Assembly (NCBI RefSeq): GCF_036116635.1
Contig: NZ_CP107995.1
Location: forward strand, 4,836,001 to 4,900,000
Length of the DNA: 64,000 bases
Direction of reading: 5' to 3'
DNA from: Amycolatopsis sp. NBC_00345
GTDB taxonomy: Bacteria > Actinomycetota > Actinomycetes > Mycobacteriales > Pseudonocardiaceae
Both the position numbers and the translations under genes were made by a program. This document shows, one piece after another, positions 8,064 to 17,219 of this stretch. The notes below the pieces were generated by a model. It was not told the origin of the DNA. It worked only from the letters and a program-made list of their open reading frames with translations, and searched no databases. How positions within the stretch are numbered: position 1 is the first letter of the stretch; every line of letters starts with the position of its first letter.

Positions 8064-11000
8064 GACACTGGGCTCCCGTGGTCGAGGGGTTCCGGCTCGT
8101 ATTCGTTGGTGGCGAGCCATTCCTGGACCTCGCGGGTCATGCCGCCGAGGGTCGCGGAGGCGAAGACGACGGAGGAGGGCACGGCCCGTCCGGTGAGTTC
8201 CTTGAGGCCCGAGATCAGGTGCACGCCCATCAGGGAGTCGCCGCCGAGGTGGAAGAAGTGGTCGTCCGGGTGCACTTCGCGCAGTCCGAGCAGGACCCGG
8301 AAGCGGTGGGCCAGGAACTGCCCGACCGAAGATCCGGGTGCCTCCTCCTCCGGCGGCGGCTCCTGCGCAGGAGTCTCGGGTACCGGCTCGGCCTGCCGCG
8401 CCGCGCCGGGCGCCGGCCAGGGACCGGCGGGCGGCTCGGTGTCGGGCAGGTACCGGCGGCGCAGCAGGGCGCGCGGGGGCAGGGTGGCCCGGCGCACCGG
8501 GTTCCGGTGCTCTGGGTTCCGGTCCACTGTGTCCCGGTGCAGGCGCGGCCAGTCGGCCTCGACCCCGTGGGCCCACAGTTCTCCCAGTGCCTCCAGCAGG
8601 ATCTGCCGGTCGCCGGCGTTCTCGTAGGACTGCCGCACGGTGCGCACGCACACGGCGTCCGGGTCGGCCTGGGCGATCCAGGGCCGGGCGGTCCCCGGTC
8701 CCACCTCGACCAGGACCCGGTGCCGGGACAGGACCAGCCCGGCCGCCGCGGCGAACCGCACCCGGCTGACCATGTGGTCACGCCAGTAGCCGGGTTCGGG
8801 CACCTCCCCGTCCAGCCACGCGCCGAGCACGCTCGAAGCGATGGGGATGCGGGCCGGCGCCAGGTCCACGTGGCGCAGGTCCTCGCCGAGCCGGGCGGCG
8901 GCGGCCGCCAGCTGCGGGGTGTGGAAGGGATGCCTGGCGTCCACGGGCAACGTGGTGAACCCCGCGGCCCGCAGCCGGCCGGCCAGCGTCGACACGGCGT
9001 CCGGGCGACCGGAGAAGACGCAGTGGCCCGGCCCGTTCTCGGCCGCGATCCAGGTGTCCTCCACCGCGTAGCGCTCGACCTCCTCCGCGGCGGCGAGCAC
9101 GCTGAGCATGGCGCCCGGCCCGGCGGTCTTGACCAGGTCGGCCCGGCGGGCGACGGCGGCCATCGCGTCTTCGAGCCCGACGACCCCGGCCAGCACGGCC
9201 GCCACCCACTCCCCCAGGCTGTGGCCCAGCAGCGCGGCCGGGCGGATCCCGAGGTCCATCAGCGTGCGGGCCATGGCGTGTTCCATGCAGAACAGCGACA
9301 GGTGCAGCTCGCGCAGTTCACGGGGCGCGGGCGCCGAGCCGTCGCGCCGCAGCAGGGCGCGCAGGTCCACGCGGTCGCCCCCGCGGTCCGGCCGGGCCGG
9401 CTCGGTGGCGAACGACCGGCCCACGGCGCCGTCGGTCAGCGGGTCCGCCACGGCCACGACGGCCTCGAGGTTGCGGGCGAACAGCGGGTCCCTGCGGGCC
9501 AGTTCGGCGCCCATGCCCGGGTAGTGACTGCCGATGCCCGGCAGCACGAACACGACCTCGGGGGCGTCGGCGGTGGTGTGGCCGCGCTGGATGCGCAGCC
9601 GGTCGCTTTCGAACGCCCCGGCCACCTCGTCCGGAGAGCGCACCACGGCGTAGGCCCGATGCGGATAGCGGTGGCGTGCGGTCTGGGTCGTCCACGCCGC
9701 GTCCGCGATCCGCGAAGGGTTCTCGCCCAAGTGGTCGCGGAGCGCGGCCAGGTCGGCGTCCAGTGCGTCCGGGTGGTGGCTGGACAGCAGCAGCAACTGG
9801 GGATCCCGCGAGGGCGTCGTCACCGGTGCGGCGGGCGCTTCCTCCAGCACCACGTGGCAGTTCGTGCCGCCGAGGCCGAAGGCGCTCACCCCGGCCCGCC
9901 GGGGCCGGCCGGGCACCGCGGGCCAGTCCAGGGCCTCGCCCAGCGGCCGCAGCGGGCCGGACCGGGCGGCCAGGTCGGCGGGCAGCCGCTCGAAGTGCGG
10001 GGTGGCGGCGAAACGCCGGTGGCGCAGAGAAAGCACCACCTTGGCGAAGCCGGCCAGGCCCGCCGCTTCCCGCAGATGCCCGAGACCGCCCTTGACCGCC
10101 CCGACGTGGACCGGGTGGCCGGCCTCGGCGAACACCTCGGCCAGCGCCGACCACTCGGTGGAGTCCCCGATCAGGGTCGCGCTGCCGTGCGCCTCCACGT
10201 AGTCGATGTCCGCGGGCCCGAGCCCGGCCACGTCCAGCGCGGCCCGGATCACCTCGGTCTGGGCGGCGGCGTCGACCCCGGCGAAACCCGACTTGCCGGA
10301 GCCGTCGTTGTTCATGGCGCTGCCCCGCACCACGGCCCAGATCTCGTCGCCGTCGCGCACCGCGTCGGCCAGCCGCTTGAAGACGACGGCGCCGACGCCG
10401 TCGCCGGGGACGGACCCGCCCGCCGCCGCGTCGAAGGGGCGGCACACCCCGTCCGCGGAGCCGATGCCGCCGAGCGGGGCGTCGTAGCCGCCGGGAGCGG
10501 GGACCCGGACCGAGGACGCGGCGGCCACGGCGAGGTCGCTGCCGTGGCCGAGCAGGTCCTGCACGGCCAGGTGGACGGCGGTCAGCGCGGTGGAGCAGGC
10601 CGACTGCACGGTGACGGCGGCGCCCTGGAGGCCGAGCCGGTAGGCGACCCGGGTGGCGGCGTAGTCGCCGCGGTTGGTCACCTCCAGGGACTGGGCGTCG
10701 ACGCCGGGGCGGCCGGCCAGCGCACTGCCGACCCACCGCTCGTAGTCGCTGTGGCCGACCCCGGCGTAGACGCTGACCGCCGTCGTCCCGGCCCGGTCGA
10801 CGTTGGCCGTGCCCAGCGCCTCGTCGACGGCCTCCAGCAGCAGCCGCTGCTGCGGATCGGTCAGCAGCGCCTCGGACGCGGCGATCCCGAAGCGGTCGCG
10901 GTCGAAGTGACCGGGACCCGGCACCGATCCGTAGGCGGGCACGAACGTGGCGGCCGCGGCGGCTTCTCGCCGGGTGATGCTGTCTTCGCCGGCTTCGAGG

Positions 11001-11092
11001 ATGGACCAGTACCGCGCCACGCTGTCACAGCCGGGCAGCCGCACGGACAGCCCGACGACCGCGACGGCGTCCTCGTGGTCGAGCGCGTTCAC
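8060..11092 (-). CDS. type I polyketide synthase, single KS-AT-ACP module
   Basis: A 1010-residue, one-module synthase. The ketosynthase (about 5-430) has Cys166 in VQSACSTALTAVHLA and histidines in VEAHGSATLIGDS and KGGLGHLREAAG. The acyltransferase (about 500-800) has GHSLGEWVAA and HPFH in the specificity loop. The ACP (about 905-980) has LGGDSLMGVHL. There is no KR, DH, ER or thioesterase, so the extension should leave a beta-keto thioester. HPFH is not the YASH of methylmalonyl acyltransferases and fits malonyl-like or alkoxymalonyl use; with the FkbH set adjacent, hydroxy- or methoxymalonyl is likely. The GTG start overlaps the upstream stop as GTGA. Confidence 0.9.
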   Translation of the reverse strand: MNALDHEDAVAVVGLSVRLPGCDSVARYWSILEAGEDSITRREAAAAATFVPAYGSVPGPGHFDRDRFGIAASEALLTDPQQRLLLEAVDEALGTANVDRAGTTAVSVYAGVGHSDYERWVGSALAGRPGVDAQSLEVTNRGDYAATRVAYRLGLQGAAVTVQSACSTALTAVHLAVQDLLGHGSDLAVAAASSVRVPAPGGYDAPLGGIGSADGVCRPFDAAAGGSVPGDGVGAVVFKRLADAVRDGDEIWAVVRGSAMNNDGSGKSGFAGVDAAAQTEVIRAALDVAGLGPADIDYVEAHGSATLIGDSTEWSALAEVFAEAGHPVHVGAVKGGLGHLREAAGLAGFAKVVLSLRHRRFAATPHFERLPADLAARSGPLRPLGEALDWPAVPGRPRRAGVSAFGLGGTNCHVVLEEAPAAPVTTPSRDPQLLLLSSHHPDALDADLAALRDHLGENPSRIADAAWTTQTARHRYPHRAYAVVRSPDEVAGAFESDRLRIQRGHTTADAPEVVFVLPGIGSHYPGMGAELARRDPLFARNLEAVVAVADPLTDGAVGRSFATEPARPDRGGDRVDLRALLRRDGSAPAPRELRELHLSLFCMEHAMARTLMDLGIRPAALLGHSLGEWVAAVLAGVVGLEDAMAAVARRADLVKTAGPGAMLSVLAAAEEVERYAVEDTWIAAENGPGHCVFSGRPDAVSTLAGRLRAAGFTTLPVDARHPFHTPQLAAAAARLGEDLRHVDLAPARIPIASSVLGAWLDGEVPEPGYWRDHMVSRVRFAAAAGLVLSRHRVLVEVGPGTARPWIAQADPDAVCVRTVRQSYENAGDRQILLEALGELWAHGVEADWPRLHRDTVDRNPEHRNPVRRATLPPRALLRRRYLPDTEPPAGPWPAPGAARQAEPVPETPAQEPPPEEEAPGSSVGQFLAHRFRVLLGLREVHPDDHFFHLGGDSLMGVHLISGLKELTGRAVPSSVVFASATLGGMTREVQEWLATNEYEPEPLDHGSPVS

Positions 11093-13491
11093 TTCGAATC
11101 CCCTCCTTCGACGTGGGTGGCGGCCCGCGAGCGGACGCGCCGGCGGCGGTCGGACGGCCGCCGGGCGGGCAGTCGGGCGGGCTCCTCGGCGTCCAGCAGG
11201 CGGGCGCAGCCACGCGGGGTGCCGGCGGCGAACACCTCGGCCAGCGCGAACTGCCGGCCCGCCGCGGTCTCCAGCGCGCCGCGCAGCAGCATCAGGCGCA
11301 GCGAGTCGCCGCCGAGGGCGAAGAAGTCGTCGTCGAGGCCGACCTCGTCCAGCCCCAGGACGCGGGCCACCAGCTCGGCGGCCCGGCGCTGCCCGGCAGT
11401 TTCCGGTGCGGTGTAAGGCACTTCGAGTTCCGGACGGCCACGGGGCACGACCCGCAGGGCCTTGCGGTCGACTTTGCCGCTGCCCAGCAGGGGCAGGGCG
11501 GGCACCGAAGCCAGCCGCGCCGGCACCATGAAGTCCGGCAGCCGCCCGGCCAGGTATGCACGCAGCCGCTGGACCGGGATCTCCTCGCCCGCGGGCACGA
11601 CGTAGGCGACGAGGGCGGCCCCCTGGTCGGGATCCGGCGCGCTGACGACGGCGGCGTTGGCCACGCCCGGGTGCCCCCGCAGCACGGTCTCGACCTCCGC
11701 CGGCTCCACCCGCTGCCCGCGCACCTTGACCTGGTCGTCGGCCCGGCCCAGGTACTCCAGCTCGCCGCCGGGCAGGTACCGGGCCAGGTCCCCGGTCCGG
11801 AACACGACCGGCGGGCGTCCGGGATCGTGCCGGTTGGGCAGGAACCGCTCGGCGGTCAGGTCGGGCCGCCCGAGGTAGCCGTCGGCCAGCCCGGGGCCGC
11901 CGGTGTGGATCTCGCCGGGGATGCCGGGCGGCACCAGCCGGCCCGCCGCGTCGCACAGGTACACGCGCATGTCGAGCGGGACGCCGACGTTGGTGCCGGG
12001 GCCGCCGGTCCCGGGGGTGGCCGGGGCCGCGGTGCGGTGGCAGACGTAGTCGGCCTCGCTGAGGGTGTAGGTGTTGTGCACCTCGAAGCCCAGCGAGCGC
12101 AGTTCGCCCTCCAGGTCCTGGCTCAGCGCCTCGCCCCCGACGAACACGTGCCGCAACGCGGGCGCCGTGCGGAACGCGGGCTGGGTCAGCAGCAGCCGCA
12201 GCATCGACGGCACGAAGCTGACGGTGGTGATGCCCTCGTCGTGGATGAGCCGGGCGAGGTAACGATCGTCGCGGTCGCGGCCGCGCTCGGCCAGCACCGC
12301 GGTGCCGCCGCCGGCCAGCGGCCAGACGAACTCCCGGAAGCTGATGGGCGACTTGAGCAGGTGCCGGTCCGCCGGGCCGGGGCCGTAGAGGTCCTGTTCG
12401 AGCCGGATGCGGGAGGTGTGCATCCGGTGCGGGCGCACCACGGCCTTGGGGGTGCCGCTGCTGCCCGAGGTGAACAGGACGTAGGCCGTGGTGTCGGGCC
12501 GCGCGGTGTCCGGCGGCGGACCGGACGGCTGGTCGAGGGCGAGCAGGGCCTCGACCTTCAGGGCCTGCTCGCCGACGGCGGCGTGGCCACTGGCGGTGGT
12601 GAGCACGGCCACCGGGCCGGTGAGGCCGAGGATGTCCGCGGCCCGCGGTGCGGGCAGTGCCGGGTCGAGGTAGACGAACGCGCCGCCCGCCTTCCAGATG
12701 CCCAGGATGGCGGTGAACAGGCCGAGGTCCCGCTCACCGGTCAGCACCACGAGGTCGCCGGGTTCCTTGAGGTACGGGAGCAGGCCGTGCGCGAACCGGT
12801 CGGAGGCCGCGTCCAGCCGGCCGTAGGTCAGTTCGGTGTCGCCGCACCGCAGGGCGACGGCGTCCGGCGTGCGGGCGCTCTGCTCGCGGAAGAGGCGGTG
12901 CAGGGTGACGTCGGCGTGCGGGGTGTGCGGGGCGTTCCAGGTTTCCAGCAGGAGCGTGCGCTCCGCCGGCAGCAGCAGCTCGACGTCGCCGGCGGCCCGG
13001 TCCGGGTGCCCGGCGAGCTCGTTCGCGAGCAGCGCCAGGTGTTCCGCGACCCGATCCGCGCTGGCGTCGTCGAATACGGCGGTGTCGTGCGCCAAGTCCA
13101 GTGCGGCACCGTTGACGGAGAGCGTCCAAACAGGACGGCCGAGCCCGGCCGGCGGCACCTCGGCGCGGGCCGGGAGCACGGCCGCGTACAGCTCGCCCTC
13201 GGCCGGCGGCGCCGCGGGCCGCGACCGGACGGCGTCGGCCAGTTCGCCCAGCGGGGTGGCCTCCTGGTCGGCATCGCTTTCGTGGCAGACAAAAGCGCGC
13301 CCGTCCTCGGCGACTCCGACGACCTCCCAGCCGGCGCCGTAGCGGTGCAGCAGCAGGCGGCTCAGTGCGGCCAGCCGGGCCACCCCGCCGGGCCCCTGCA
13401 GCAGAGCGGCCGCCGGGGTGCTCAACGGTGCCGTGGCGTGCCGGGGCCGCGGCTCGCCGTGCCCGGGAAAACGCTGCGGGAGAACGATCAT
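11089..13491 (-). CDS. NRPS adenylation-carrier protein with vestigial condensation segment
   Basis: An 800-residue protein. Residues 1-170 resemble only the C-terminal half of a condensation domain (no HHxxxDG), running into the LLLPAERTLLLETWNAP linker. The adenylation domain has YVLFTSGSSGTPKAV, GEIHTGGPGLADGYLGR, FRTGDLARY, GRADDQVKVRGQRVEP and GKVDRKAL. The carrier site is LGGDSLRLMLL. The core that normally supplies the amino-group-binding aspartate reads SPISFREFVWPL, about four residues shorter than usual, so that aspartate seems lost. It may load a hydroxy, keto or aryl acid, or a loading unit without an alpha-amino group. ATG 13491 or GTG 13494 are both possible starts. Confidence 0.85.
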   Translation of the reverse strand: MIVLPQRFPGHGEPRPRHATAPLSTPAAALLQGPGGVARLAALSRLLLHRYGAGWEVVGVAEDGRAFVCHESDADQEATPLGELADAVRSRPAAPPAEGELYAAVLPARAEVPPAGLGRPVWTLSVNGAALDLAHDTAVFDDASADRVAEHLALLANELAGHPDRAAGDVELLLPAERTLLLETWNAPHTPHADVTLHRLFREQSARTPDAVALRCGDTELTYGRLDAASDRFAHGLLPYLKEPGDLVVLTGERDLGLFTAILGIWKAGGAFVYLDPALPAPRAADILGLTGPVAVLTTASGHAAVGEQALKVEALLALDQPSGPPPDTARPDTTAYVLFTSGSSGTPKAVVRPHRMHTSRIRLEQDLYGPGPADRHLLKSPISFREFVWPLAGGGTAVLAERGRDRDDRYLARLIHDEGITTVSFVPSMLRLLLTQPAFRTAPALRHVFVGGEALSQDLEGELRSLGFEVHNTYTLSEADYVCHRTAAPATPGTGGPGTNVGVPLDMRVYLCDAAGRLVPPGIPGEIHTGGPGLADGYLGRPDLTAERFLPNRHDPGRPPVVFRTGDLARYLPGGELEYLGRADDQVKVRGQRVEPAEVETVLRGHPGVANAAVVSAPDPDQGAALVAYVVPAGEEIPVQRLRAYLAGRLPDFMVPARLASVPALPLLGSGKVDRKALRVVPRGRPELEVPYTAPETAGQRRAAELVARVLGLDEVGLDDDFFALGGDSLRLMLLRGALETAAGRQFALAEVFAAGTPRGCARLLDAEEPARLPARRPSDRRRRVRSRAATHVEGGDSK

Positions 13492-14975
13492 CACCGATCC
13501 CCGCCCGTCACGGTCGCCAGGCCGGCCCGGCGGCGCAGCACGGAGCGGGCCGCCGCCATGCCGGTCGCGGCGCCGTAGGTGATGCCGATGATCTTCGAGG
13601 AGCTGTCGCCGACGAAGTACAGCCCGGGGACGGAGGACTCCAGGTCGCCGGAGAGGTCGAGGTCGGGGAAGATCCGCTCGATCACCGGGGCGGCGACGGT
13701 GGCCGTGCCGGGCACGAGTCCCGGGTGCAGGGCGTTGAGCCGCTCGACCATGGCCAGCACGTCGCGGACCAGCGACGGGGGCAGGCACTCGCGCAGGTCG
13801 CCGTGGTGGTAGTTGATCAGGCTGGTGGTCAGCGGCCCCGCCGGGACTCCCCGCCCGGCCAGCTGGTCCACTGTGGACACCACCGGACGCCCGCCGCCGT
13901 AGTCGGCGACCCTGGCCGCGAACGCGGCGGCGTACTCGGTGCCGTCGACCCCTTCGGGCAGGTCGACGGTGGTGAGGACGCCCATGTTCGACTTGGTGGT
14001 GGGCTGGTTGAGGCAGTGCTGCCCGTCCAGGGCGACGGCGTCCAGGAAGCCGTACTGCATGACCCGGCCGCCCCCGCAGACGCAGAACGTGCGCACCGAG
14101 TGGCCTTCCCCGTTCAGGAAGGACAGCTTCGGGTTGTGGCAGCCGTTCAGCAGCAGGTCCAGATCCTCCCGCCGGGCCTCCAGCCGCACGCCGAGGTCGA
14201 CGCGGCGGCTGGGCCGGTGGCGCACGCCGATCCGGCCGACGAGCTCGCGCACCCACGGCAGGCCGAGCTTGCCCACGCCCACCACGACGTCCTCGGCGTG
14301 GAACACCGCCGGCCCGTCCGGCGTCGCCGCGCGCACCTCGAACCCGCCGCCGTCCAGCGGCTCGATGTCCTCGGCGCGGTGGTGCAGCAGCACGCGGCCG
14401 CCGTTGGCCTCCAGTTCGGCCTTGAGCCCGGCGATGACGACCAGCGAGTCGTCCACCGTGACGCTCTGCGAGAGGGCGGTGTCGACGTGCTGGAACATCG
14501 AGCCGAAGGAAGGGTCGTCCCCGGGCTCGGCAGGCTCGGCGGGCGGCAGCCCCAGTTCGTAGAAGATCCGGTACGCCTCGGCGATCAGCTCCTGGGCGCG
14601 GTCGAACGAGCCGAGCGCACGCTCCAGCCCGCTGTAGGAACGGACCGTGCCGTCCGGCGCCGACTCGATCTTCGAGCGGGTGAGCGAGGAGATGTAGCCG
14701 AGGTTGGTGTCGAAGTGGAAGGCGGCGCCGCCCAGCCCGGTCAGGCAGGTGCAGCGGGGGCACTGCAGGCGGAACTTCTCGGCGTCCCGCACGGACCGAC
14801 CGTCCATCCGGGCCACCAGGCGGGGGCACAGGCTCTCCCGCATGTCGCCGCCGGCCTCCAGCAGGGCGACGCGGCGGCCGGCCCGCACCAGGGTCAGCGC
14901 CGCGAACAGTCCGGCGGGACCGCCGCCGATGACCACGGCGTCCGTGCGGACCGGCGTGGTGTTGGTGTCAGACAT
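13491..14975 (-). CDS. FAD-dependent oxidoreductase (COG2509-like)
   Basis: This 494-residue flavoprotein starts with VVIGGGPAGLFAALTLVRAG and LLEAGG, a Rossmann FAD site. It then has a cysteine-rich CPRCTCLTGLGGAAFH near residue 72 and ends with PGLYFVGDSSSKIIGITYGAATGM, the typical second FAD motif. The pattern resembles the uncharacterised FAD-dependent dehydrogenases of COG2509, often of plant-type geranylgeranyl reductase-like fold. It is translationally coupled to the NRPS gene (ATGA) and so probably acts on an enzyme-bound or freshly released intermediate. Reaction and substrate are unknown. Confidence 0.78.
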   Translation of the reverse strand: MSDTNTTPVRTDAVVIGGGPAGLFAALTLVRAGRRVALLEAGGDMRESLCPRLVARMDGRSVRDAEKFRLQCPRCTCLTGLGGAAFHFDTNLGYISSLTRSKIESAPDGTVRSYSGLERALGSFDRAQELIAEAYRIFYELGLPPAEPAEPGDDPSFGSMFQHVDTALSQSVTVDDSLVVIAGLKAELEANGGRVLLHHRAEDIEPLDGGGFEVRAATPDGPAVFHAEDVVVGVGKLGLPWVRELVGRIGVRHRPSRRVDLGVRLEARREDLDLLLNGCHNPKLSFLNGEGHSVRTFCVCGGGRVMQYGFLDAVALDGQHCLNQPTTKSNMGVLTTVDLPEGVDGTEYAAAFAARVADYGGGRPVVSTVDQLAGRGVPAGPLTTSLINYHHGDLRECLPPSLVRDVLAMVERLNALHPGLVPGTATVAAPVIERIFPDLDLSGDLESSVPGLYFVGDSSSKIIGITYGAATGMAAARSVLRRRAGLATVTGGDR

Positions 14976-15957
14976 GATTGCTCCCGTTGACCGTGGGGCG
15001 CCGTTCGAGGTAGCGCTCGAGGAAGGGCCGGTAGAAGAGCCGGCTGGTGTCGCGGCCTTCGGCTTCGATGCGCTCGATCAGCCACTGGCAGGTGAACGGC
15101 AGCAGGTCGAGCACGCGGCCGGGCCGCTGGCCGGTGCCGGCGCCGTAGTGGTCCAGACCGCGGGCCAGTACGGAGCCGAACCAGTGCCCGCCGTCGAAAA
15201 CCCGGTCGTAGAGCCAGTCGAAGCCGCGGTCCGGGTAGTCGGGGAAGACCGCGAGCGCCGTCGTGATGAGCAGGTTGACGACGTCCATGGCGGCGATGCC
15301 GGTGGCGCGGTAGTCCTCGAAGTCCAGCACCCTGGCGGTGCCGTCACGCGGGTCGCAGCGGACGTTCCACGGGCCGAGGTCGCCGTGGGTCGGCGCCAGC
15401 AGTGCCGTGCGCAGCGCCTCGTCCGCGTGCCGGACGCCGAACTCCGGCGTGCGGACGTAGCAGGCGGCCGTCTCCAGCGCGAGCTCGGGCGTGCTGGAGA
15501 CCGCGGGACCCGACCGGTGCAGTTCGACGACACGGTCCACGGCCGGGCGCAGCACCCGCCACAGGCCGTCCGGGGTGTCCACGCCCGCGACCGCGGTGGG
15601 CAGGTCGACACCGGGCAGGTAGCTCATGGTGAACCCGCCCCCCAGCTCGTCGAGCGGAGCCGGGCAGCCCAGGGGCGACGGCGGCCGGAAGGAGCGCAGG
15701 ACCTCCAGTTCGCCGGCGAGCTTCGGGTCGCTGTGCGACAACGGGATCTTGGCCACCGCCACGGCCTCGCCGTCGATGTCGAGCCGGACGAACGTCCGGC
15801 GGCGGACCTTGCGGGCGCTGGCCGGGGTCCAGGTGCTGGTGTGCACGCGCTCCGGCGACACCTCGCCCTGCCCGGTGCGTTCCCGGTGGGCGGCCAGCAT
15901 GAGCCGGGTGATCTCGTCGGTGTCGACGGTGCGCTCCGCGAGGTCGGCGGCGGTCAC
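14968..15957 (-). CDS. APH-family phosphotransferase
   Basis: This 329-residue protein has the kinase catalytic loop THGDLGPWNVR (Brenner motif HGDxxxxN) and the metal-binding VLDFEDYR, in place of DFD/DFG, near residues 185-215. Upstream YLPGVDLPTAV resembles the hinge of aminoglycoside/homoserine kinases. It would transfer phosphate from ATP to a hydroxyl group. In this operon it may phosphorylate a sugar intermediate or inactivate the product for self-protection. The GTG start overlaps the glycosyltransferase stop, and the stop overlaps the next start. Confidence 0.78.
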   Translation of the reverse strand: MTAADLAERTVDTDEITRLMLAAHRERTGQGEVSPERVHTSTWTPASARKVRRRTFVRLDIDGEAVAVAKIPLSHSDPKLAGELEVLRSFRPPSPLGCPAPLDELGGGFTMSYLPGVDLPTAVAGVDTPDGLWRVLRPAVDRVVELHRSGPAVSSTPELALETAACYVRTPEFGVRHADEALRTALLAPTHGDLGPWNVRCDPRDGTARVLDFEDYRATGIAAMDVVNLLITTALAVFPDYPDRGFDWLYDRVFDGGHWFGSVLARGLDHYGAGTGQRPGRVLDLLPFTCQWLIERIEAEGRDTSRLFYRPFLERYLERRPTVNGSNHV

Positions 15958-17219
15958 GACGTCCTCCCGGCGGGAGTGGGGAGGTCACTGCTGACGCGGG
16001 CCAGCAGGTCGGCCAGGGCGGGGCCGCCGAGAAGCCCGCCGAGCTCGTCGACGGCGGCGTCGCGTTCGGAGTCCGTCAGCTGCCGGTAGCCGGCCAGCCG
16101 CTTGTTCAGGTAGTCCGCGAAGGAGCGGTACCCGGCCTCGTCCGAGAGGAGTTCACGGGTGAGCCGGTCCAGCGCCCGCGTGCCCTCCAGGTCGTCCTCC
16201 GGCACCTCGAACCGGGTGCCGAGGTCGATCAGGCTGGCCGCGTTGTCCCCGATCGCGGTACCGCGCAGGGCCCGCAGGTTGGTGACGTGCCCGTAGTGCT
16301 GTTCGGGCAGCAGCAGCGGGAGCTTGCGCAGGATGACCGCCTCGTGCAAGGAGGTGAGGCTGGGCGGCACCGCGTACAACGGGGCGTGGGCCAGGTGCCG
16401 CAGGAAGTCCTTGTGCGGCAACATGGTGTACTCGATCTCGACGCCGCCGTGGGTCTCGGTCACCGACTCGCGGAACGCACCGCCGCACACCAGGACGCGG
16501 CGCAACTCGGGCTGCGCCGCGGCGAGTTCGACCACCCACCGGCGCAGCAGGTCGAGATAGGCGTTGTGGGACTCGTAGTCCAGGAAGAAGTTCTGGAAGC
16601 CGCCCAGGTTGATCAGCAGGTCGGGAATGCGGTCCGGCGCGGGAGCGGACAACGCGGCTTCCAGCGCGCCCCGGTCCACGATGGGGCCGCACAGCTGGAT
16701 GTGGCTCGCGCCCGCCTTGGTCAGGGAGTCGATGCGCGCCGCGACACCGGGGAAGTTCTGCGCGTACGACCGGGTGGCCAGCAGGTGGGCCAGCAGGATG
16801 CGCTCGTGCGGCGTCAGCGTGTCGAAGACGAACCGCGCGGTCTCGTCGTCGGACCAGCGCACGAGCTGGGCGCGGGCGGCCAGCTCCTCGATGCCGCGCT
16901 CGGTGAGCCAGAAGCTCAGCAGGCTGTCGAAGAACAGCACCGGCACGTCGGCGCGCACCGCCCAGAACACCAGCTCCGCGTCCATCACGCTGACCACGAA
17001 GTCGGCCTCGGCCAGGCCGGCCGCGACGTCCTCGTGCCGCTGGGTGTCGCCCTCGGTGATGGTGGTGAAGCGGTGCACGTGGCGCCGCGCGAAGTCCAGC
17101 GCGACGTCGCGGCCCGTGAAGTCGATCGTGGCGCCCTCGAACAGCGGCGATATCGCGGTCAGTTTGGAGATGGGTCCGAAGCCGCAGGCCTGGGCGCTGG
17201 AGAAGATCCTCATCGTCAC
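15954..17219 (-). CDS. GT-B glycosyltransferase, cytosylglucuronate synthase-like
   Basis: A 421-residue protein with a start typical of GT-B enzymes: a G-F-G-P-I-S-K glycine-rich turn at residues 13-19, then a central NLGGFQNFFLDYESH and late PPSLTSLHEAVILRKLPLLL, where MurG-type enzymes bind the nucleotide sugar. From memory of the family it resembles proteins annotated as cytosylglucuronate (CGA) synthase or related. The UDP-glucose dehydrogenase and base-releasing LOG protein in the same operon would fit such a role. No exact assignment can be made; a general glycosyltransferase is the safe reading. The GTG start overlaps the transketolase stop, with GAGGGAA just upstream. Confidence 0.55.
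   Translation of the reverse strand: MTMRIFSSAQACGFGPISKLTAISPLFEGATIDFTGRDVALDFARRHVHRFTTITEGDTQRHEDVAAGLAEADFVVSVMDAELVFWAVRADVPVLFFDSLLSFWLTERGIEELAARAQLVRWSDDETARFVFDTLTPHERILLAHLLATRSYAQNFPGVAARIDSLTKAGASHIQLCGPIVDRGALEAALSAPAPDRIPDLLINLGGFQNFFLDYESHNAYLDLLRRWVVELAAAQPELRRVLVCGGAFRESVTETHGGVEIEYTMLPHKDFLRHLAHAPLYAVPPSLTSLHEAVILRKLPLLLPEQHYGHVTNLRALRGTAIGDNAASLIDLGTRFEVPEDDLEGTRALDRLTRELLSDEAGYRSFADYLNKRLAGYRQLTDSERDAAVDELGGLLGGPALADLLARVSSDLPTPAGRTS

Noticed and set aside
5913..8627. 904-codon plus-strand open frame
   Set aside because: Antisense to the acyl-CoA dehydrogenase, ACP and hydroxyacyl dehydrogenase genes, with a low-complexity product.
11113..13578. 821-codon plus-strand frame over the NRPS gene
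   Set aside because: Mirror image of a strong coding sequence; composition typical of antisense frames.
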